Counted from the stretch's first letter, positions 12,501 through 25,299 are shown. The stretch: DNA of 64,000 bases from Lepeophtheirus salmonis (GCF_016086655.4 NC_052134.2:39245971-39309970), one strand, 5' to 3'. A program made the numbers and translations. The notes: generated by a model not told the origin, from the sequence alone.

Positions 12501-14520
12501 AAAACCGGTAAGTTATATTTAATACATATTTATTAATTATAAAAGAAATTTGTTTCATGCAGGAATAGTTTTATTATGACAAGCCCCCGGTTCGTCCAAA
12601 AATAAAAAATAAACTGTTTCATCTAATAATTAGTGTTCTTTGTAGAAGGTATAGAAAGTTTTCATTGGTGGCACAAATTTTATCATAAATAAAGGTGACT
12701 CATATTTAATATTTTTAACAAATGAAATCGACAAATTTCCAATAAACTTTCATGAAACTGAACCAAATATTTTTTTTTTTTTTTAAATAATAATAAAAAA
12801 AGACTGTACTAAATACTATTGATGTCAATTGTGATCATTTTATTTGAATTACTTCAAATACTTAAGACCTTAACCCCCCCCCCCCTTAAGTGGCTATAAT
12901 TTTGTTTTGGATTGATGAGAGACAAGGAAGGTAGGGGAAAAAATATATTCTCCTTATAAATGTAATAGTTAATTTATTTTGTACAATATGCAAATATGAA
13001 ACTTTAATCATGTAATAACATATTTTTAATATATGTAGAGGCACAATCTATTATGTGTGTATATACACGTACAATAAAGCTAGACGTTGAAGAAATTTAT
13101 TTTTATAAACAGAGAAGGATTAAGTCCTTTTATTAGTATTGAGGTGTAAATTTATATAAAATTTGGTTTTTTTAGCACCCCAGAAAAGTCAACATCAAAA
13201 GTACTGACGTCAATTGGAAATCCAGCTGGTTTTGTTGTTATTATTTACTCATTAAAGGAATGAGTTTGATTGGTCGATTCACAAATTTGGTTTGTTAATA
13301 CATGAATTTGATTTAAGACATTATTTATTACATTAATGCTAAGTAAACAAACACTAGAGATCTAAAAAAGATGTAATTACACAAATGCAACTCTATTTCA
13401 GTTATCATATATAAGTTTTTCTAGTTGTCAGAACACCTAATTTTGTATTTTTTTATCAAAACTCTCATTCTCCTTAGTTTGGCATTGCAACTATTTGATG
13501 TGACAACTAAAAGCTTAATTCGGGCATAAAAGGTAAAGTTATATAACTTTTTTTTTCTAGAATAGTTTTGTGAAAAAATATCTGAGCTCTCAATACACAA
13601 GCAAGTTAAAATGATTTAGTTTTTACAAGTTGTGTCTGGATTATATTTGCATTTGTTGATTAATTATTATTGTCAATTTCTATCAAAAAAATATCATGAT
13701 TCATACCTTGGAGAAGTATAATATATATTTAAGTAATTTGATTTCCTTAGAGGAAAATATAACAACATTAAAAAGTCCTTCATCATTGATTTTAAGTATA
13801 TCTTGCATATACTGAGGATCATTTAAAGATAGTATAAATTGTCATTTTCGTTTAAAAATACGTACATAATTTTTTTTTACTGTTATATATATTATATTTT
13901 TACAGCCTTATAATCATTAATCAAACGTTGCCCAAAAGGTATTTTACATATATTTTTGTTGCATATATTTTTTTAATTGAAATATACCTTTATTTTTTTT
14001 AAATGAAGCATGGAATTAATTACAAAAACTGCTTTGTTTAAAATTGAGCGTATAACGAGAATAATAAAGGAGAAAATATGACGTCACAAAGGAATCAAAT
14101 TCGAATTTTAAAAATACAAAACACAAATACAAAATTTAATAAATTTGGTAAACGTTTGCTGCTAAGCATAATTGGAATTTCTATACGTTTATTAAGTCAA
14201 AAAAAATATCATGGTTGTTTAAAAAAAATATCTTTAAGAGTAACATATTTCTATAATAAAATAAAAAATATCTTGTTTGAATTTTTTTTCACTTTACATT
14301 CCTTGATTTTATCAAGCAATAAGGGATTGCGTCTATACCGTTTATTAAATAAAGAAGGCATTATTATGCTTTAGTTGAGAAAAAAGAAGAAAAATAATAA
14401 TACTTTTTCCTTTTTATTTATTTCCTTTTTTACTAATTATCATCCTTATATAACAATATATATTTATAATTTTAATTAAATTAGTAACTAATTTACACAT
14501 GTAAGCACATAGATAATTCG
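9535..14520. other. About 5 kb of AT-rich DNA without recognised genes
   Basis: It contains homopolymers, including a run of 12 C at 12874-12885, and many short frames. The longest frame, 98 codons at 14078-14374 on the plus strand, is K/I/L/N-rich as expected of random AT-rich DNA. I cannot support a gene. Confidence 0.5.
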
Positions 14521-14607
14521 TCGATTTTTTAATATCAACTCATTTTCTGTTTCCTTGATTTGGAAGGGTTTACCTAGAGGCATACCTCTTGCTGTAGAGT
14601 GTTGGTT

Positions 14608-14816
14608 TTAAAGTGAGCAATTTGGATACCATGTATGTTTTGATTTCATTTCTAACTGAATCAAAAAATAATGCCAATGGTACGAATTCTTCAGTTCAGT
14701 TTCTTCAAGTGTGCTGAGAATACCTTTATTGCTACAAGTTTTATAGATCTTCATATAACTGATCAAGTTTTTGACTAGTGTGAGATTATTAAAAGGTGCT
14801 GCTGAAGGAGGTGTGT
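14608..14816 (-). other. Possible exon, unknown protein
   Basis: On the minus strand a T-rich tract ending TTAACAG (AG at 14818-14817) is followed by about 69 open codons up to a TAA at 14610-14608. They read TPPSAAPFNNLTLVKNLISY, MKIYKTCSNKGILSTLEETE, then LKNSYHWHYFLIQLEMKSKH. After that stop the same frame stays open for a further 40-odd codons. The composition (W, H, C and Y present, balanced charges) is unlike nearby random frames. I do not recognise the family. It could be an exon, a pseudogene or part of an unidentified transposon. No partner exon was found. Confidence 0.3.
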
Positions 14817-14829
14817 CTGTTAACCACCA

Positions 14830-17200
14830 AGAAAATTAACCAAAAAAAAAGTGTACCTAGGAATTTAGTTTCTGTTGTTATCCAGTCACAATTACAACCC
14901 CCTTAGATAATTTTTGAACTGTACTTTTGATGAAGAGATTCATCTTTATAGCATAAAGAAGCCTAGACATCCACCTTGCTTTGTATAAGGCACCAGGTCA
15001 GATGAACTATAAAAAAACGTTATCCTCTCCCTCACTAATGTATAGATTATTCATTATTTGATTTCACTTTTTATACGCTACTTTTACACCTCTATAGCTT
15101 TAAGATTTAAAAATAAATAAAAATGAATTCACTCAATCATTTTGACCTACAGAATCCATAAAATCAAAGACAAACACACTATGGACCTTTGTTTATAGCT
15201 TTAGGTAGACCAAATTTAGAATAATGAATATGCAAATTTGCAAAACGCACCCTGTAACTTGAGCAGATTATCTAGGATACAAAAAACTTTCTCCTTTCTG
15301 TAAAATAACATTTTTGAGGTACCCGAAATAACGTTACTTTATCATTTTTTCTTGTGATACATGCAAGATTTTATTCTTTTTGCAGAATTCGCCTTGTTTA
15401 CTTAAGCTTAAGAGTGTACTTATAAATACTGCGTGTTAGGAGACATTTAAAATCCCTAAGTTTACCACTTAGGGAGTGGGGGATTAAGTTTTAAAACCAT
15501 GCCGATATTGTATATATGACGTTTTGGGGAACAGGGGATAAAAATTAAAAAGATTGACCTTTATCTTTTTATAAGAAAGAGTGATATTTTCTATAATAAA
15601 AGTAATTTCCTATAAAATGAAATAAATAATTGTTTAAAAAACCGGTATTAGATGATGAAATGATTATAAAAAGGTCACAAAAAGGTATTTTTCAAAAGTT
15701 TTGTTAAAAAATAAAATAAACTAATTATCGTATAAAAAATCATTGGTAGATAAAAACCACAAAAGTGATCTTGGGAGGAGGGTTGTAAAAATTATATAAA
15801 AAAAGAATGTCAATGTTTATAAATGACCCTTAGTCATAAAGAAATATCCATGGTATCCTCAACGGCCACTAATGGACAAAAATGTATCTACGTAGACAAG
15901 TCCATTACAAAAAAATTGCTCACATGCTCCATGGTTCACCAATGGGCTTATATATTTGAATCTACTTTTTATAACTTGGTAATCAAAATATTTATATTAA
16001 CAAATTTGAGACTTTGATGAACCAAGTATTAAGTATTGATAGACTATAGCTTAAAGTTTTTCATTTGAAAAAACATTATTTAAACGAAAAATCTTAAATA
16101 CGTTTCAACTACAGGATTTATATTTACTACACATATATTAAGTGTTTTATTCGGGAATAAATAAAACCTTGACTTTTCACTTTCTTGAAGAACATTTTAT
16201 ATTATTAAAAAAGTATACTTTTTTAGTGGCAAGCCTTTTTTCCTCGAATCATTCAAACTTGCATATAATAACTCCATTGTTCGACTTATCAAATATTTGT
16301 TACTTTCTCGAGTAATCAACATACAAAAATAAATTGAATTGAAGAAAATATTACAGTTCAGATATAATTGTATCAATCAATGAAACCTGACTACAACATA
16401 CATGTATTGTTGTTGCACTTACATCATCATAAGTATATACAATACATATGTAAGTAATTACATAGATAACGAAGTCTTGACGTTCATTTAATTATAAAAG
16501 TATATTGTATACCTTTGTCTATATTATTTATTAGAAGTATTTGGTATGCACAAGAAAGTCTAACAAATGTTCTTCAGATGATGTGCAACATCAAATAAGT
16601 AAAATATGTTTATATGTAAAAGAGATTATGTGTTTATTACTCTGCGTACCTTTAAGTTAATAAGTATCTTTCAATCATATATTATTAATGGGAAAAGTAT
16701 ACTTTGATAAATTAATCAATAAATATATCAAATATTTTGATTCATCTAACAGTAATAAAGAAGTGCTCAAAGATTTCTGAGCGTATAGCTATTTTTTAAA
16801 CCCATTAAAACATACATCCGGTCAATTTTTGAATATCATATCACATATTTAAATATTTAATATCAAGCTTTATGACAAAATTGAAAGATGGGTTAAATAC
16901 CAAATGATTTAGGTAAGAGTATTTTCTAATACATGACAATTTAAATAATAAAGGGGAATGACGACATGTTGAAAGTATAAAGGTACTTTATGATGTGCAA
17001 GAATTGTCTTCTTTACAATAATAAGAATAATTCTTTAAATAGTTTTTCCTACATAAATCTTGAGGGAAGCTATTTTGTAGCAAGCATAATTTTCTCGTGA
17101 TGTATAATTAACATTGAGCTTGGAATTTTACATTTAATTATGTTTTCAGTATAGTTTCAAATCTTATGAGAGTTTGCCAGTCGTGTCGGACGTTAAACAA
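14830..17200. other. AT-rich DNA, nothing recognised
   Basis: Short frames only. A sequence at about 15247-15256, read on the minus strand, resembles the ACAGGGTG end motif of local mariner elements, but no second end or transposase is associated with it. Confidence 0.45.
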
Positions 17201-17206
17201 TTCCTA

Positions 17207-18009
17207 CAGGTAAGGACTAATATTTTTATTTTGTGGCATTTTTATGGCAAACCTTTGAATCAAAAATTGGTAATTCAACAATTGTCTACACTTTTTATCA
17301 ATATGTCCTCTTTCATTCTATAGGATGGCTGCAAAACGGGAACGTACAGAATAACAACTGGCCTTAATGAAGTTTGTGCACAAGTTGTTCCACTCCTGCA
17401 TGATCCCGATTTTCAGTGCATCGACATTAGAGTGAGAAGTCTTGTTCGTCTAGCCCTCTAAAACACACCGAACAGTGAAGTCCAGGGGGTTCATGTTGAG
17501 TGAGAAAGAATACCAACAGTCTGTTGGGCAGAAGGCAGTAATGTTTTCCCTGCAAAAATGCTGCACCTTGTTGGACGTGTGTGCCAGGGCCCGGTCTTGT
17601 TTCAACACATAATTATCCCTGGAGAACGTGCTCTTCAACCATGGCAAGATATGGTACATGAGGACCTTGTAATAGGCGTCCATATTGACTTTCTCGTTGG
17701 CCTTGAAGAAGTAGGGAGGCATCTTGCTGGCGTCGGAAGCCATGACCTGAGTTGGATATTTGGTCCTCAAGATTCACTTGACCTGAGCTACTGATTCCGC
17801 AAAGAAGAGATCATTTCTCTTGTTCAGAACAGTGTCATCTGTGAAGATCTTCTTCTCGGAGATCGTACACCCTCTGCCTTTTTGCTTGTTGCTCCAACAT
17901 TTTTGATTGCTCAAATACAAAACAAACATCAATTTCTAGCTTTTTGTCAGCCTTGAACTGAGACTAGAATGTCACGAAAGTGAGTCTAATTTTTGATTTC
18001 TCCCCAATG
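17207..18009 (-). mobile_element. DD37D (maT-like) element, same type as 1160-2029
   Basis: On the minus strand it begins CATTGGGGAGAAATCAAAAA at 18009 and ends at 17207, where the plus strand reads CAGGTAAGGAC. Both ends abut TA. The 5' leader, the start codon context and the junction between the N-terminal peptide and the catalytic domain match the copy at 1160-2029. At 803 bp it is the same internally deleted form. It adjoins a mariner relic (18014-18480) and may have inserted into it. Confidence 0.8.
17450..17905 (-). pseudogene. DD37D transposase relic with visible second and third aspartates
   Basis: The start reads MLEQQAKRQRVYD near 17900, followed at once by SEKKIFTDDTVLNKRNDLFF. 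A 106-codon open stretch (17770-17450) then reads MRTKYPTQVMASDASKMPPY, EKVNMDAYYKVLMYHILPWL, KQDRALAHTSNKVQ and MNPLDFTVRCVLEG. Counting from the D of KQD to the D of NPLD gives 37 intervening residues, which is what places the family as DD37D (maT). The first-aspartate motif (FSDEK in relatives) is damaged here, the N-terminal HTH region is missing, and the C-terminus after VLEG is beyond a stop. It is inactive. Confidence 0.82.
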
Positions 18010-18013
18010 TATA

Positions 18014-18480
18014 GTTGACACTTTCTTCTTCTTCAAATGGGGATTTTTCCCCGTAATCTCTTCCTTCAAACGCCTTAATAACGCTATATAATATTCACTA
18101 CTATTGATATTTCCCTTCTCAAGCTAGTCTTGGGACGAAGTTCACCATATGCTGTCCACTCATATGACAATCGTTATAATTACGGAGTGATTTTATGGAT
18201 CCATATTTCATCCATTATTCCGGATTGACACAAAAATTCCTGTTTTTACGTTTGAACATGGTCAAACATTACTCAGAACCATCAGCACGTTTTTGTTTTT
18301 GTCAACAATGAGCAAATGCAGCAACACAGATTTCACATGGAAAAAATTTCATGCAATATAAACGTTCTTCTGACTGACTTAACTATGTCAGCTAAATCAC
18401 ACAATTTCACTTACCGCTCACTTTAGACGATTTTGTGGACTTTTTTGATATTTTGGCTGTTACCGCCTTATTAAGGCGTA
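18014..18480 (-). pseudogene. mariner (DD34D-type) transposase relic
   Basis: Minus-strand reading gives ADIVKSVRRTFILHEIFSM, then MDEIWIHKITP, EWTAYGELRPKT and NINSSEYYIALLRRLKEEIT followed by GKNPHLKKKKV. These correspond in order to the second HTH (LADIVGIS...ILHE), the first catalytic block (MDETWIHH..P), and the EYY..LL.RLKEEI..K.PHLKKKKV block just before the second catalytic aspartate in Mos1/SETMAR-type mariners. Several stops and a deletion between the first block and SSEYY are present. The relic stops at the edge of the DD37D element at 18009, and its HQDNAPCH-type block was not found beyond that element. Confidence 0.75.
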
Positions 18481-18489
18481 TACTGAGTT

Positions 18490-19190
18490 TTATATCATTG
18501 CTGTATCTACGACCACGTTTGAGTTCAGCAACCTAACGTTAAATTATTAGAACTGACCGAATGGAGTCCTCATAATACTTTTTAAGCCAATATTTTTTTC
18601 ATCAGAAAAGTCTGCGAGATTTTGCTGGGTTTCCTAATATTAATTAATAAGGCAAGGGCTCCAGAGCATCAAAAAATTGAAATATCCCCATGTGCATTCC
18701 CAAAATACATATTTGATGCCACGATTATAGTCTTTTGAAGAACACATCGATGGATTATCATATTTAATCTAATAAAGCATATTTATCTTTAAGATCCTTC
18801 AAGTTTTTCAAATGTTTGGACTAAATAATTGATAGATTTTAATTTTTCATCCTTACATGGAAAGAGTTAGACCATTTTTTTTTTTTACTTTTGTCGATAG
18901 TAGACTTCAGCATGACGTGTAGCATGATTGATCATAAGATAAATGATGTGAATTTATAACTATGTCACATTTATGTTTTTAATTAAGTTCCAAAGATACC
19001 TAAATTTTAACATTTTAATGGCCAAGTTGTGACATCATCCCATATGCATTCATCGTTTAAGTATCAAACTAAACTATCGTGTATATAATGTATTTTTTCT
19101 ACACTATTTTGTAATCTTAAAATAAAATAAAAAATTACAATTTTTTTTTCATTTAATAAAAAATTATGTAAATTATTATAATAATGATTG
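18490..19190. other. AT-rich DNA, nothing recognised
   Basis: No motif or repeat could be supported between the mariner relic and the next transposase. Confidence 0.5.
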
Positions 19191-19194
19191 GTGC

Positions 19195-20003
19195 TGTTTT
19201 TTTCTCAATTTGCCACCAAATAGAGTAATCCAATTAATTCAGATCTGGGCTCTGAGGGGGCCAAAAGTTCTTGTACTAGAAGTTCATGTTGCAACCTATC
19301 AACTCTTATACAATATTTGACGTATGGGCCGGAGCCCCGTCCTGCTGAAATACGTGGCCTTGTTGGAATTCTTAATGGTCTTGGTAATCTATGTGACCAC
19401 ATTTTCCTTCAACACAATCAAGTAGTCAGCCGCCAAGAAGTCCAGTTGATGTCACAACCTCAAACATTATCAAATAGGCCGGATGTTTGGTCTTGATGAC
19501 TGTCCTTATGCTATTGTCAGCGTTACCGAAGTATACCACCCTATCATTTTGCTTGTTGTAGACGGGATCAACGGTAATGGTATTTTCATCAGAGAAAAAG
19601 ATTACCCATTTGGTGTTGTACTTCAGATCATTCAAGAGTTGTTGACATCGCTGAAGACAGATTTCTTTTTGACGTTAGGACAGAAGTGGCCCCTCAATTC
19701 TTTTAAGCAATTTTTTCTAGCCTTTTGGATGGCCTTGCCCACAGTAGACCAATGCACCTTCCTCTTCTTGTCGTACTATGGCATCTTCATTGTTGGGTTG
19801 AACTTAAAGGCCTCCAATATGTCTTCAGGTTTCCTTTTGGTGGGTCTTCAACTCTTGGGTTTGTCCTTAAGGTTGTCCCCATCAACCAAACAATTTCTGA
19901 ACCGACAGACTCTGGTCTTGCTGACGTTTAAGGCCTTCATGATGTCCGAAGTGGTCCTCCCGGCGCGGATTATATTGCCTATGGTGGCTCTTCTTGCCTC
20001 CAT
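19195..20003 (-). pseudogene. Nearly complete DD37D-like transposase relic
   Basis: The start codon is kept at 20003: MEARRATIGNIIRAGRTTSD, then IMKALNVSKTRVCRFRNCL (helix-turn-helix). Next come KRKVHWSTVGKAIQKARKN, LLNDLKYNTKWVIFFSDENT (first aspartate), VDPVYNKQNDRVVYFG and KTKHPAYLIMFEVVTSTG. The second-aspartate block FQQDGAPAHTSNIV and the last visible block, LDYSIWWQIEKK, follow. At least two in-frame stops and three frame changes kill it, and the last 60 or so residues are absent at the left edge. About 270 of an expected 340 residues can be followed. Long plus-strand open frames here (19483-20043) are the antisense shadow. No terminal repeats were identified. Confidence 0.85.
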
Positions 20004-20518
20004 CCCGATATATACAAAAATTTTATTTATAACATGTACATGATTTAAAGGGTTAGAATCTAAGCTATTTCAAAAATAATATAAACTTTAGGATATATCA
20101 ACAACAACTATTCAAAATTATATTTTTAGAAGGGATCATTACTTTTTCTACACCCAATAGATAAATAGTCAAAAGTTTGAATTCTTTATCAGTGATGTGA
20201 TCCATCACTTTTTTCTTTTTCCAATAACTATTACAATTATAAATAAGGCATTGGTAAAAATATATCTCACTTAAAAAAATAGTATAGACATAATTAATAC
20301 ACATTACGCTTATATCCTTTAAGCAATTATGTAATTGTTTTGCAACGTTTGCAAAGAATGGCTTCAAGACCAATCATTGGAAACATCTATCAAATATAAT
20401 CCTAGTATTGTATTAATGTTGTGCATGGGTGGTGCTGTATTATATATTTTTGAGAGATACATGTCCAATTTGACAAGAACATATTATCATTCAAGGTACC
20501 TATAATTAATAGCTCTCA

Positions 20519-20796
20519 TTGAGGGTTTTGGAATATGGAGCATATGTCGAAGAGAGACAAGTACACAGAAGAGGCACAGAGTTCATTCTTGAATTAAAGA
20601 CAAACTTTACTTTTTTACATGTGGATTGGGGGGGATGGGAGAGAGAGTCAATAAACTTGCACATAACTAACTCTGTTGACTCCTTGCGGGCTTCCATTCT
20701 CAAGTCAGTGACCAACATGGACAGGGATCGTGTTCCCCATCAGGGTCTATACCAGGTTTAGAACCAGGTTGAGGCCGGAGGTAGTTGGTTTGAATG
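20519..20796 (+). pseudogene. Transposase C-terminal fragment (Tc1/mariner superfamily)
   Basis: An 80-codon plus-strand frame ends NSVDSLRASILKSVTNMDRD, and after a small shift EAGGSWFE and a stop at about 20796. This resembles the C-terminal tail of DD37D-like transposases, where a (N)VDSLKA.I helix is followed by a basic helix and a short acidic/aromatic end. The upstream part (RVLEYGAYVEERQ...) could not be aligned with the catalytic core and may be deletion-joined sequence. Confidence 0.45.
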
Positions 20797-20799
20797 ATT

Positions 20800-21880
20800 G
20801 ACTTCACTATGGAGCCCTACATGTAAGAACAAAATATTTGTGAACTGTTGAATTAATTTTGGGAAATAAATTATATTATAAATTAGTCTTAAATTTTCCG
20901 GATTTAAAATCCCTACCCGATATATATATATAATAGTAAAAAAATAATACATATTATACGATCTACTATCTTTAATAAGCTCTTGTGACAGGACCGTCCA
21001 CAGCTCTCATACATTGGGGGCAACAAAACATCTTATTTTTTAAAAAGAGAAACAAAACAGGTGGTTAAAATTACTATGGTTTATGTAGATACACATTTCA
21101 GCTCTCAAACTTTCAATGCTCTATCAAAATTTAATTTGAGTTCCACTAATCAACGTGAAAGATATTGATAAAAGGAAAGAGTATGAAGCATCGTTTCGGA
21201 GAGATATCATTGTAATAAATGTTTACAAAAAGTGCATTGTCAAAAAAGTATATTTCGTATTGCATTGTATTCAAACTTTAAGTACTTTTAAAACCTTACC
21301 TATGCAGTTATACTTACTGTGTATATTTATTGACTAATAAATTAATTTCAATTTGAACGTAATTATAACTATAAAAAAAGTTTCTAAATTGCTTTCATAT
21401 TACATTACATAATTTATAATTCAATGGTAGAGTCTGAAAAATGACGAAATATTCACCAACATTGACAAGTGAGGAGCAATTAATTTTAGGGTCTTCTCCA
21501 AGCCATTTAATAAAAATGGAAAGTACCTATAGAGTGCATATAATTACAATATTGCATGTGATATGTAATAAAACATGAAAATATATTTTTTTGAAACAAA
21601 TAGACTTACGAGTATATGGCAATATTAATGTTTTAATGAAGTAATCGCTGCAAAAAACAAATGAATGTTTGACAAACATAATGGTTTGAACGAGCTCTGT
21701 GATAAAAGTGCTTCTAATTTAACCAAAATATGGAATGATTAATGCAAATTAGAATATTGCTTCCCCAGAGTATTCATATATAACAAGAGGGTGTTAAGAT
21801 CAAATCGGCACATTTTTCAAAAAAAAAACAAATGTCACTGAGGCCATATTTTTCAACGGATTTACTTGAAAATTGCTTAA
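20800..21880. other. AT-rich DNA, nothing firm
   Basis: A 45-codon frame at 21441-21578 (MTKYSPTLTSEEQLILGSSP...) has a plausible composition but no support beyond that. The rest is short random frames. Confidence 0.45.
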
Positions 21881-21889
21881 ATTGTAGAT

Positions 21890-22470
21890 ATGAATATTGA
21901 GAAAGAGTTCATTTGATGTATCCGCCTCCATTCATAACCTTGGGACGTCGTTTAGGTTCATTGCAATCCAGCGATGATTTTGCCTGTTATAGATTTTATC
22001 TACACATAAATTATTATCATTAGAGAAGAATCAGAGCAATCCTATCTCCTTTGGAGGCTTCAAACTGTTGAACAATTTACTATCTTTAAACTGTATCCGA
22101 TCCTTGACTTTATGACTTAGATACTGAGCAGTTGCACTTGCATCTCAGGTCCTCTTACGGTCACATTTCTGGTCCCCTATCTCCTCAGCAATAGAACTGA
22201 AGCTTCTGGACTGTTCATCATCGATCATTGGCTAAAAATTTTGAATGAATTCGCTTGTTCTTACCTTCCTGACCCTTTATCTGTCGACTTTTTGTGGCTG
22301 ATGATAGATTTGGGATCATCAGTCTCCAAAAAAACCTTACAAATCTTTTTCGTGGTCCAAAATTTGGACGCCAGTCATATTTGAAACCTCCTGATTTGAA
22401 ATATCTATGTTGTTTTCTACAAAAATCCTCATTAGGCGCAACGTCGTTCCTCTTTTGTAAATTCAATCAT
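21890..22470 (-). pseudogene. Transposase relic, N-terminal half plus first catalytic block
   Basis: Minus-strand reading starts at an ATG at 22470 with MIEFTKEERRCA, continues VENNIDISNQEVSNMTGV (HTH-like), HKVKDRIQFKDSKLFNSLK and FFSNDNNLCVDKIYNRQNHR, then WIAMNLNDVPRL near 21940. FSND..CVDKIYNRQN aligns with the first-aspartate block (FSDE...D.VYNRQND) of DD37D-like transposases; here the aspartate pair is partly altered. Stops and frame changes are numerous. The same N-R-W block occurs at 9235-9530. The C-terminal half is missing and the terminal repeats were not located. Confidence 0.7.
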
Positions 22471-22479
22471 CTTTATATC

Positions 22480-25180
22480 TGAAGAAGCTATCGCCAAGTT
22501 GCTCAAAACTTCACTTCCACCGGCAAAAAAAGACGCCATCAGACAGCTGCATTATAATAAAATCACCGGCGCACGCAAGCAACGATTTGATCTTAACTCC
22601 TTGTATATAAAATTGATTTTTAACTATACCTTGCTGAATCTTTCCAGATTTTTTTTCATATCATCTTGATTAAATGTGTAGTATATTCATTCACATTGTT
22701 ATTTGTAACTCACGTGAAAATACTTTATAGGATCTTGATCACTATCAACATGATAAAAGGTGTTTGTTTTAGTAACAAAATATCTTCCATTACTGCAAAT
22801 TAGGACACAAATATTTAAAAAGGATTTGTTTTTTTATTTGCTTGGCTCTTTTTTTTCTTTTTTCTTTTTTTTTTTTCTTTTGGACAACATACAGAAATTA
22901 CAATAGTATTATTAACACAGCATCAATCAATCTTATTGCTTTTTTGTACTAATTGATATATATCTTTATTAGTATTATTAACGTTTATTTACCAAATCCA
23001 AATTCGTTTGTCCTAAGCTGAAAATAAATCTACTTAAAAGTAAAGAGTACACCACCAATGGGGAAGATTGGCGTAATTGTTTAACTTATAGCTAATTTTG
23101 TTTTTGTTTTCCTTATGAAAAAAAGTTGGAAAACACTATGAAAATCTTATTATGATTTTGTTTTTTTTGTTTTGTTTTTGAAAGAGAGAGAGAATTAATA
23201 GGTGCAAATGTTTGTAAAAACAAGGCTAAGACTGTTTGTGGTATCTTTATTTCAAAGAATTAATACAATATATGTTTATATAATGTAAATGTATAAAGAA
23301 AATATTTTGAACAAAAAGGGGCAATTAAACCTTAGTAGAATTGATATTTCTTTTTAGGATTGGGTCGGTTCGAATGTGGAGCCAAGATGATATGGAAGTT
23401 TCTACAAGAATTTTAGGGTATTTGCACGAGGAACCGCTCTTAATTTGTGCCCCTGTGCTTGATATATATTTTTTAATCTAATTTCATACACTGACAAAAT
23501 AAATATAGAAAGACTATTAGATCATCTTATTTTTAAAAATGTTCACAAATAGCTAACAGTCCTCGTTTCAGTGCTCTAGTCTAATCCATTTTTGAGTGAT
23601 TCAAATAGGTAAACTACCTACCCATTCCGGATATGCCTCAAAATCCAAATTAAAAATGGGCATCCATATCTTCAACACAACAAGTTTTGTATAACTATTT
23701 TTTTAATAAATATGTTTTAGGGCCTAAAGTCTAAAAATTTCAATATGTTTGATGGTGTGGTGCTGAAATGGTAGACAATTTCTTACTATTTACATTTGAA
23801 GTTAAATCCCATTAATCGAAACAACATTCATGATACGCATATTTTTTCAATATAGTATTACTACTTATTTCGATAATGACTTTCATATTTTGTAGTTATG
23901 GAGTTCTAAGAATAGCAGTTGAAGAACAAATAACTTGGTAAATGCTTTAGTGCAAAGATGCAAATCATAATGGACAAATTAATTAGATTTATAGAAAAAA
24001 GGAGCAGGATTTATTTGAATAAATAGCATTTCAGCGATGTGAGTATTAATGAGACACTTTGTAATCAAGTAATGCTTATTGACTTCTATCCTGAGGGTAT
24101 ATCAACACATATCCATAAATGATGACGAACCAATTTGCTTCATCAATCATTGTACATGTTAAATGTCTACATTCAGACACAGCTGTAGTCATGTGTCATA
24201 TAATATGTAGGTATTTCAAAATTATATACCCCCTTATATACATATATATATATATATATGCAGTGATAATTTTATTATCTTTATTGTATGACTATAATTA
24301 TAAAATGAGAGTAGATTAGGTAATTATCTTAGGTATAAAGATAGCTCTATGTTGTAGAACTATACATTATACATATTTTGGTATATTATGTCACATGATA
24401 TTACATGGATAATTTCTTGTATTAAATATCAATTTAGATGTATTATGTGTGTATTAGATGTATCACAAAGTACTATTGTGATGTATTCAATATAGAGCCA
24501 TTGTAGAGAGATTAACCATATTTATTCAAATATATATATATAGATTTAACCATAGATTACTTAAGATCTGGATAAACACTAGCCAAGCAACCTCTTTGAT
24601 AGAGCCTTGAAAATGAATAATAAATAATTTTTCGATTAAATAACAATTGTAAAAGAGAAGAATTTATTTGTTAAAAAGTGATGAATCATGAATATGACGA
24701 CAGGGACTTATTCCATCGTCTATTGAACACTCTCATTTGTAATCTAAGTAATCAATAATGGAATTGTGGATCGTCTGGTGAATGCATTTGTCAGAAAGTT
24801 TCATTTTTTGGAGATGAAACTTGAAAGAGTGTTCCAAAAGTATTGATTAAATTATTTCGAAGAAGGACCTAATTTTTATGCAGGATTTTCTTGTATCCCT
24901 TTCAAATCAAACTTTTTATTGCAAATCACCTTTATAAGTGAGTATGGAGGAAGGAACTCTTCTTAAACATCATCGAAAGAAGACATCTTTTGAGAAAATA
25001 TCCATGACAACGTAATGATATTGTCCGTTCCTACGTAGTTTATCATATTTATCTTGTATTGGAGAAGAGCGTCTCAAAATGAAGCTATTTTCATCTTAAG
25101 TACTTCATATATCACCTCCATTCAATTTGATCTCCCTTTTCTAACTGAATAAAGTGTTTCTGATTTGATTTCCACGAGGA
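22480..25180. other. AT-rich DNA with simple repeats, no genes recognised
   Basis: It holds a T-rich tract at about 22850-22880, an (AT)n run at about 24239-24259 and otherwise short random frames. A coding-like scrap on the minus strand at about 25170-25255 (LLASLIDEDAVKGGLDLLKR) has no identifiable family. Confidence 0.45.
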
Positions 25181-25299
25181 GTATATAGGGTCGTTTAAGC
25201 AAATCTAGACCACCTTTAACTGCATCCTCATCAATAAGTGAAGCAAGTAGAGGTTCGAAATTCATTTAGAAGAATATAATAATTAATAAGAAAAATAAT

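Noticed and set aside
14078..14374. 98-codon plus-strand open frame
   Set aside because: The composition (K, I, L, N, F) is what random AT-rich DNA gives. No domain, splice or promoter evidence was found, so I did not call it a gene.
17558..17794. 78-codon plus-strand frame
   Set aside because: Antisense shadow of the DD37D transposase relic on the minus strand.
19483..20043. Longest open frame in the window (186 codons, plus strand)
   Set aside because: It is the antisense of a recognisable minus-strand transposase (ATG at 20003, HTH, FSDEN and VDPVYNKQNDR blocks). Its own translation is a leucine-rich mirror product.
23340..23470. Possible tRNA-like TTCGAAT motif near 23367
   Set aside because: No acceptor-stem pairing or D-arm A-box at the right distance could be found.
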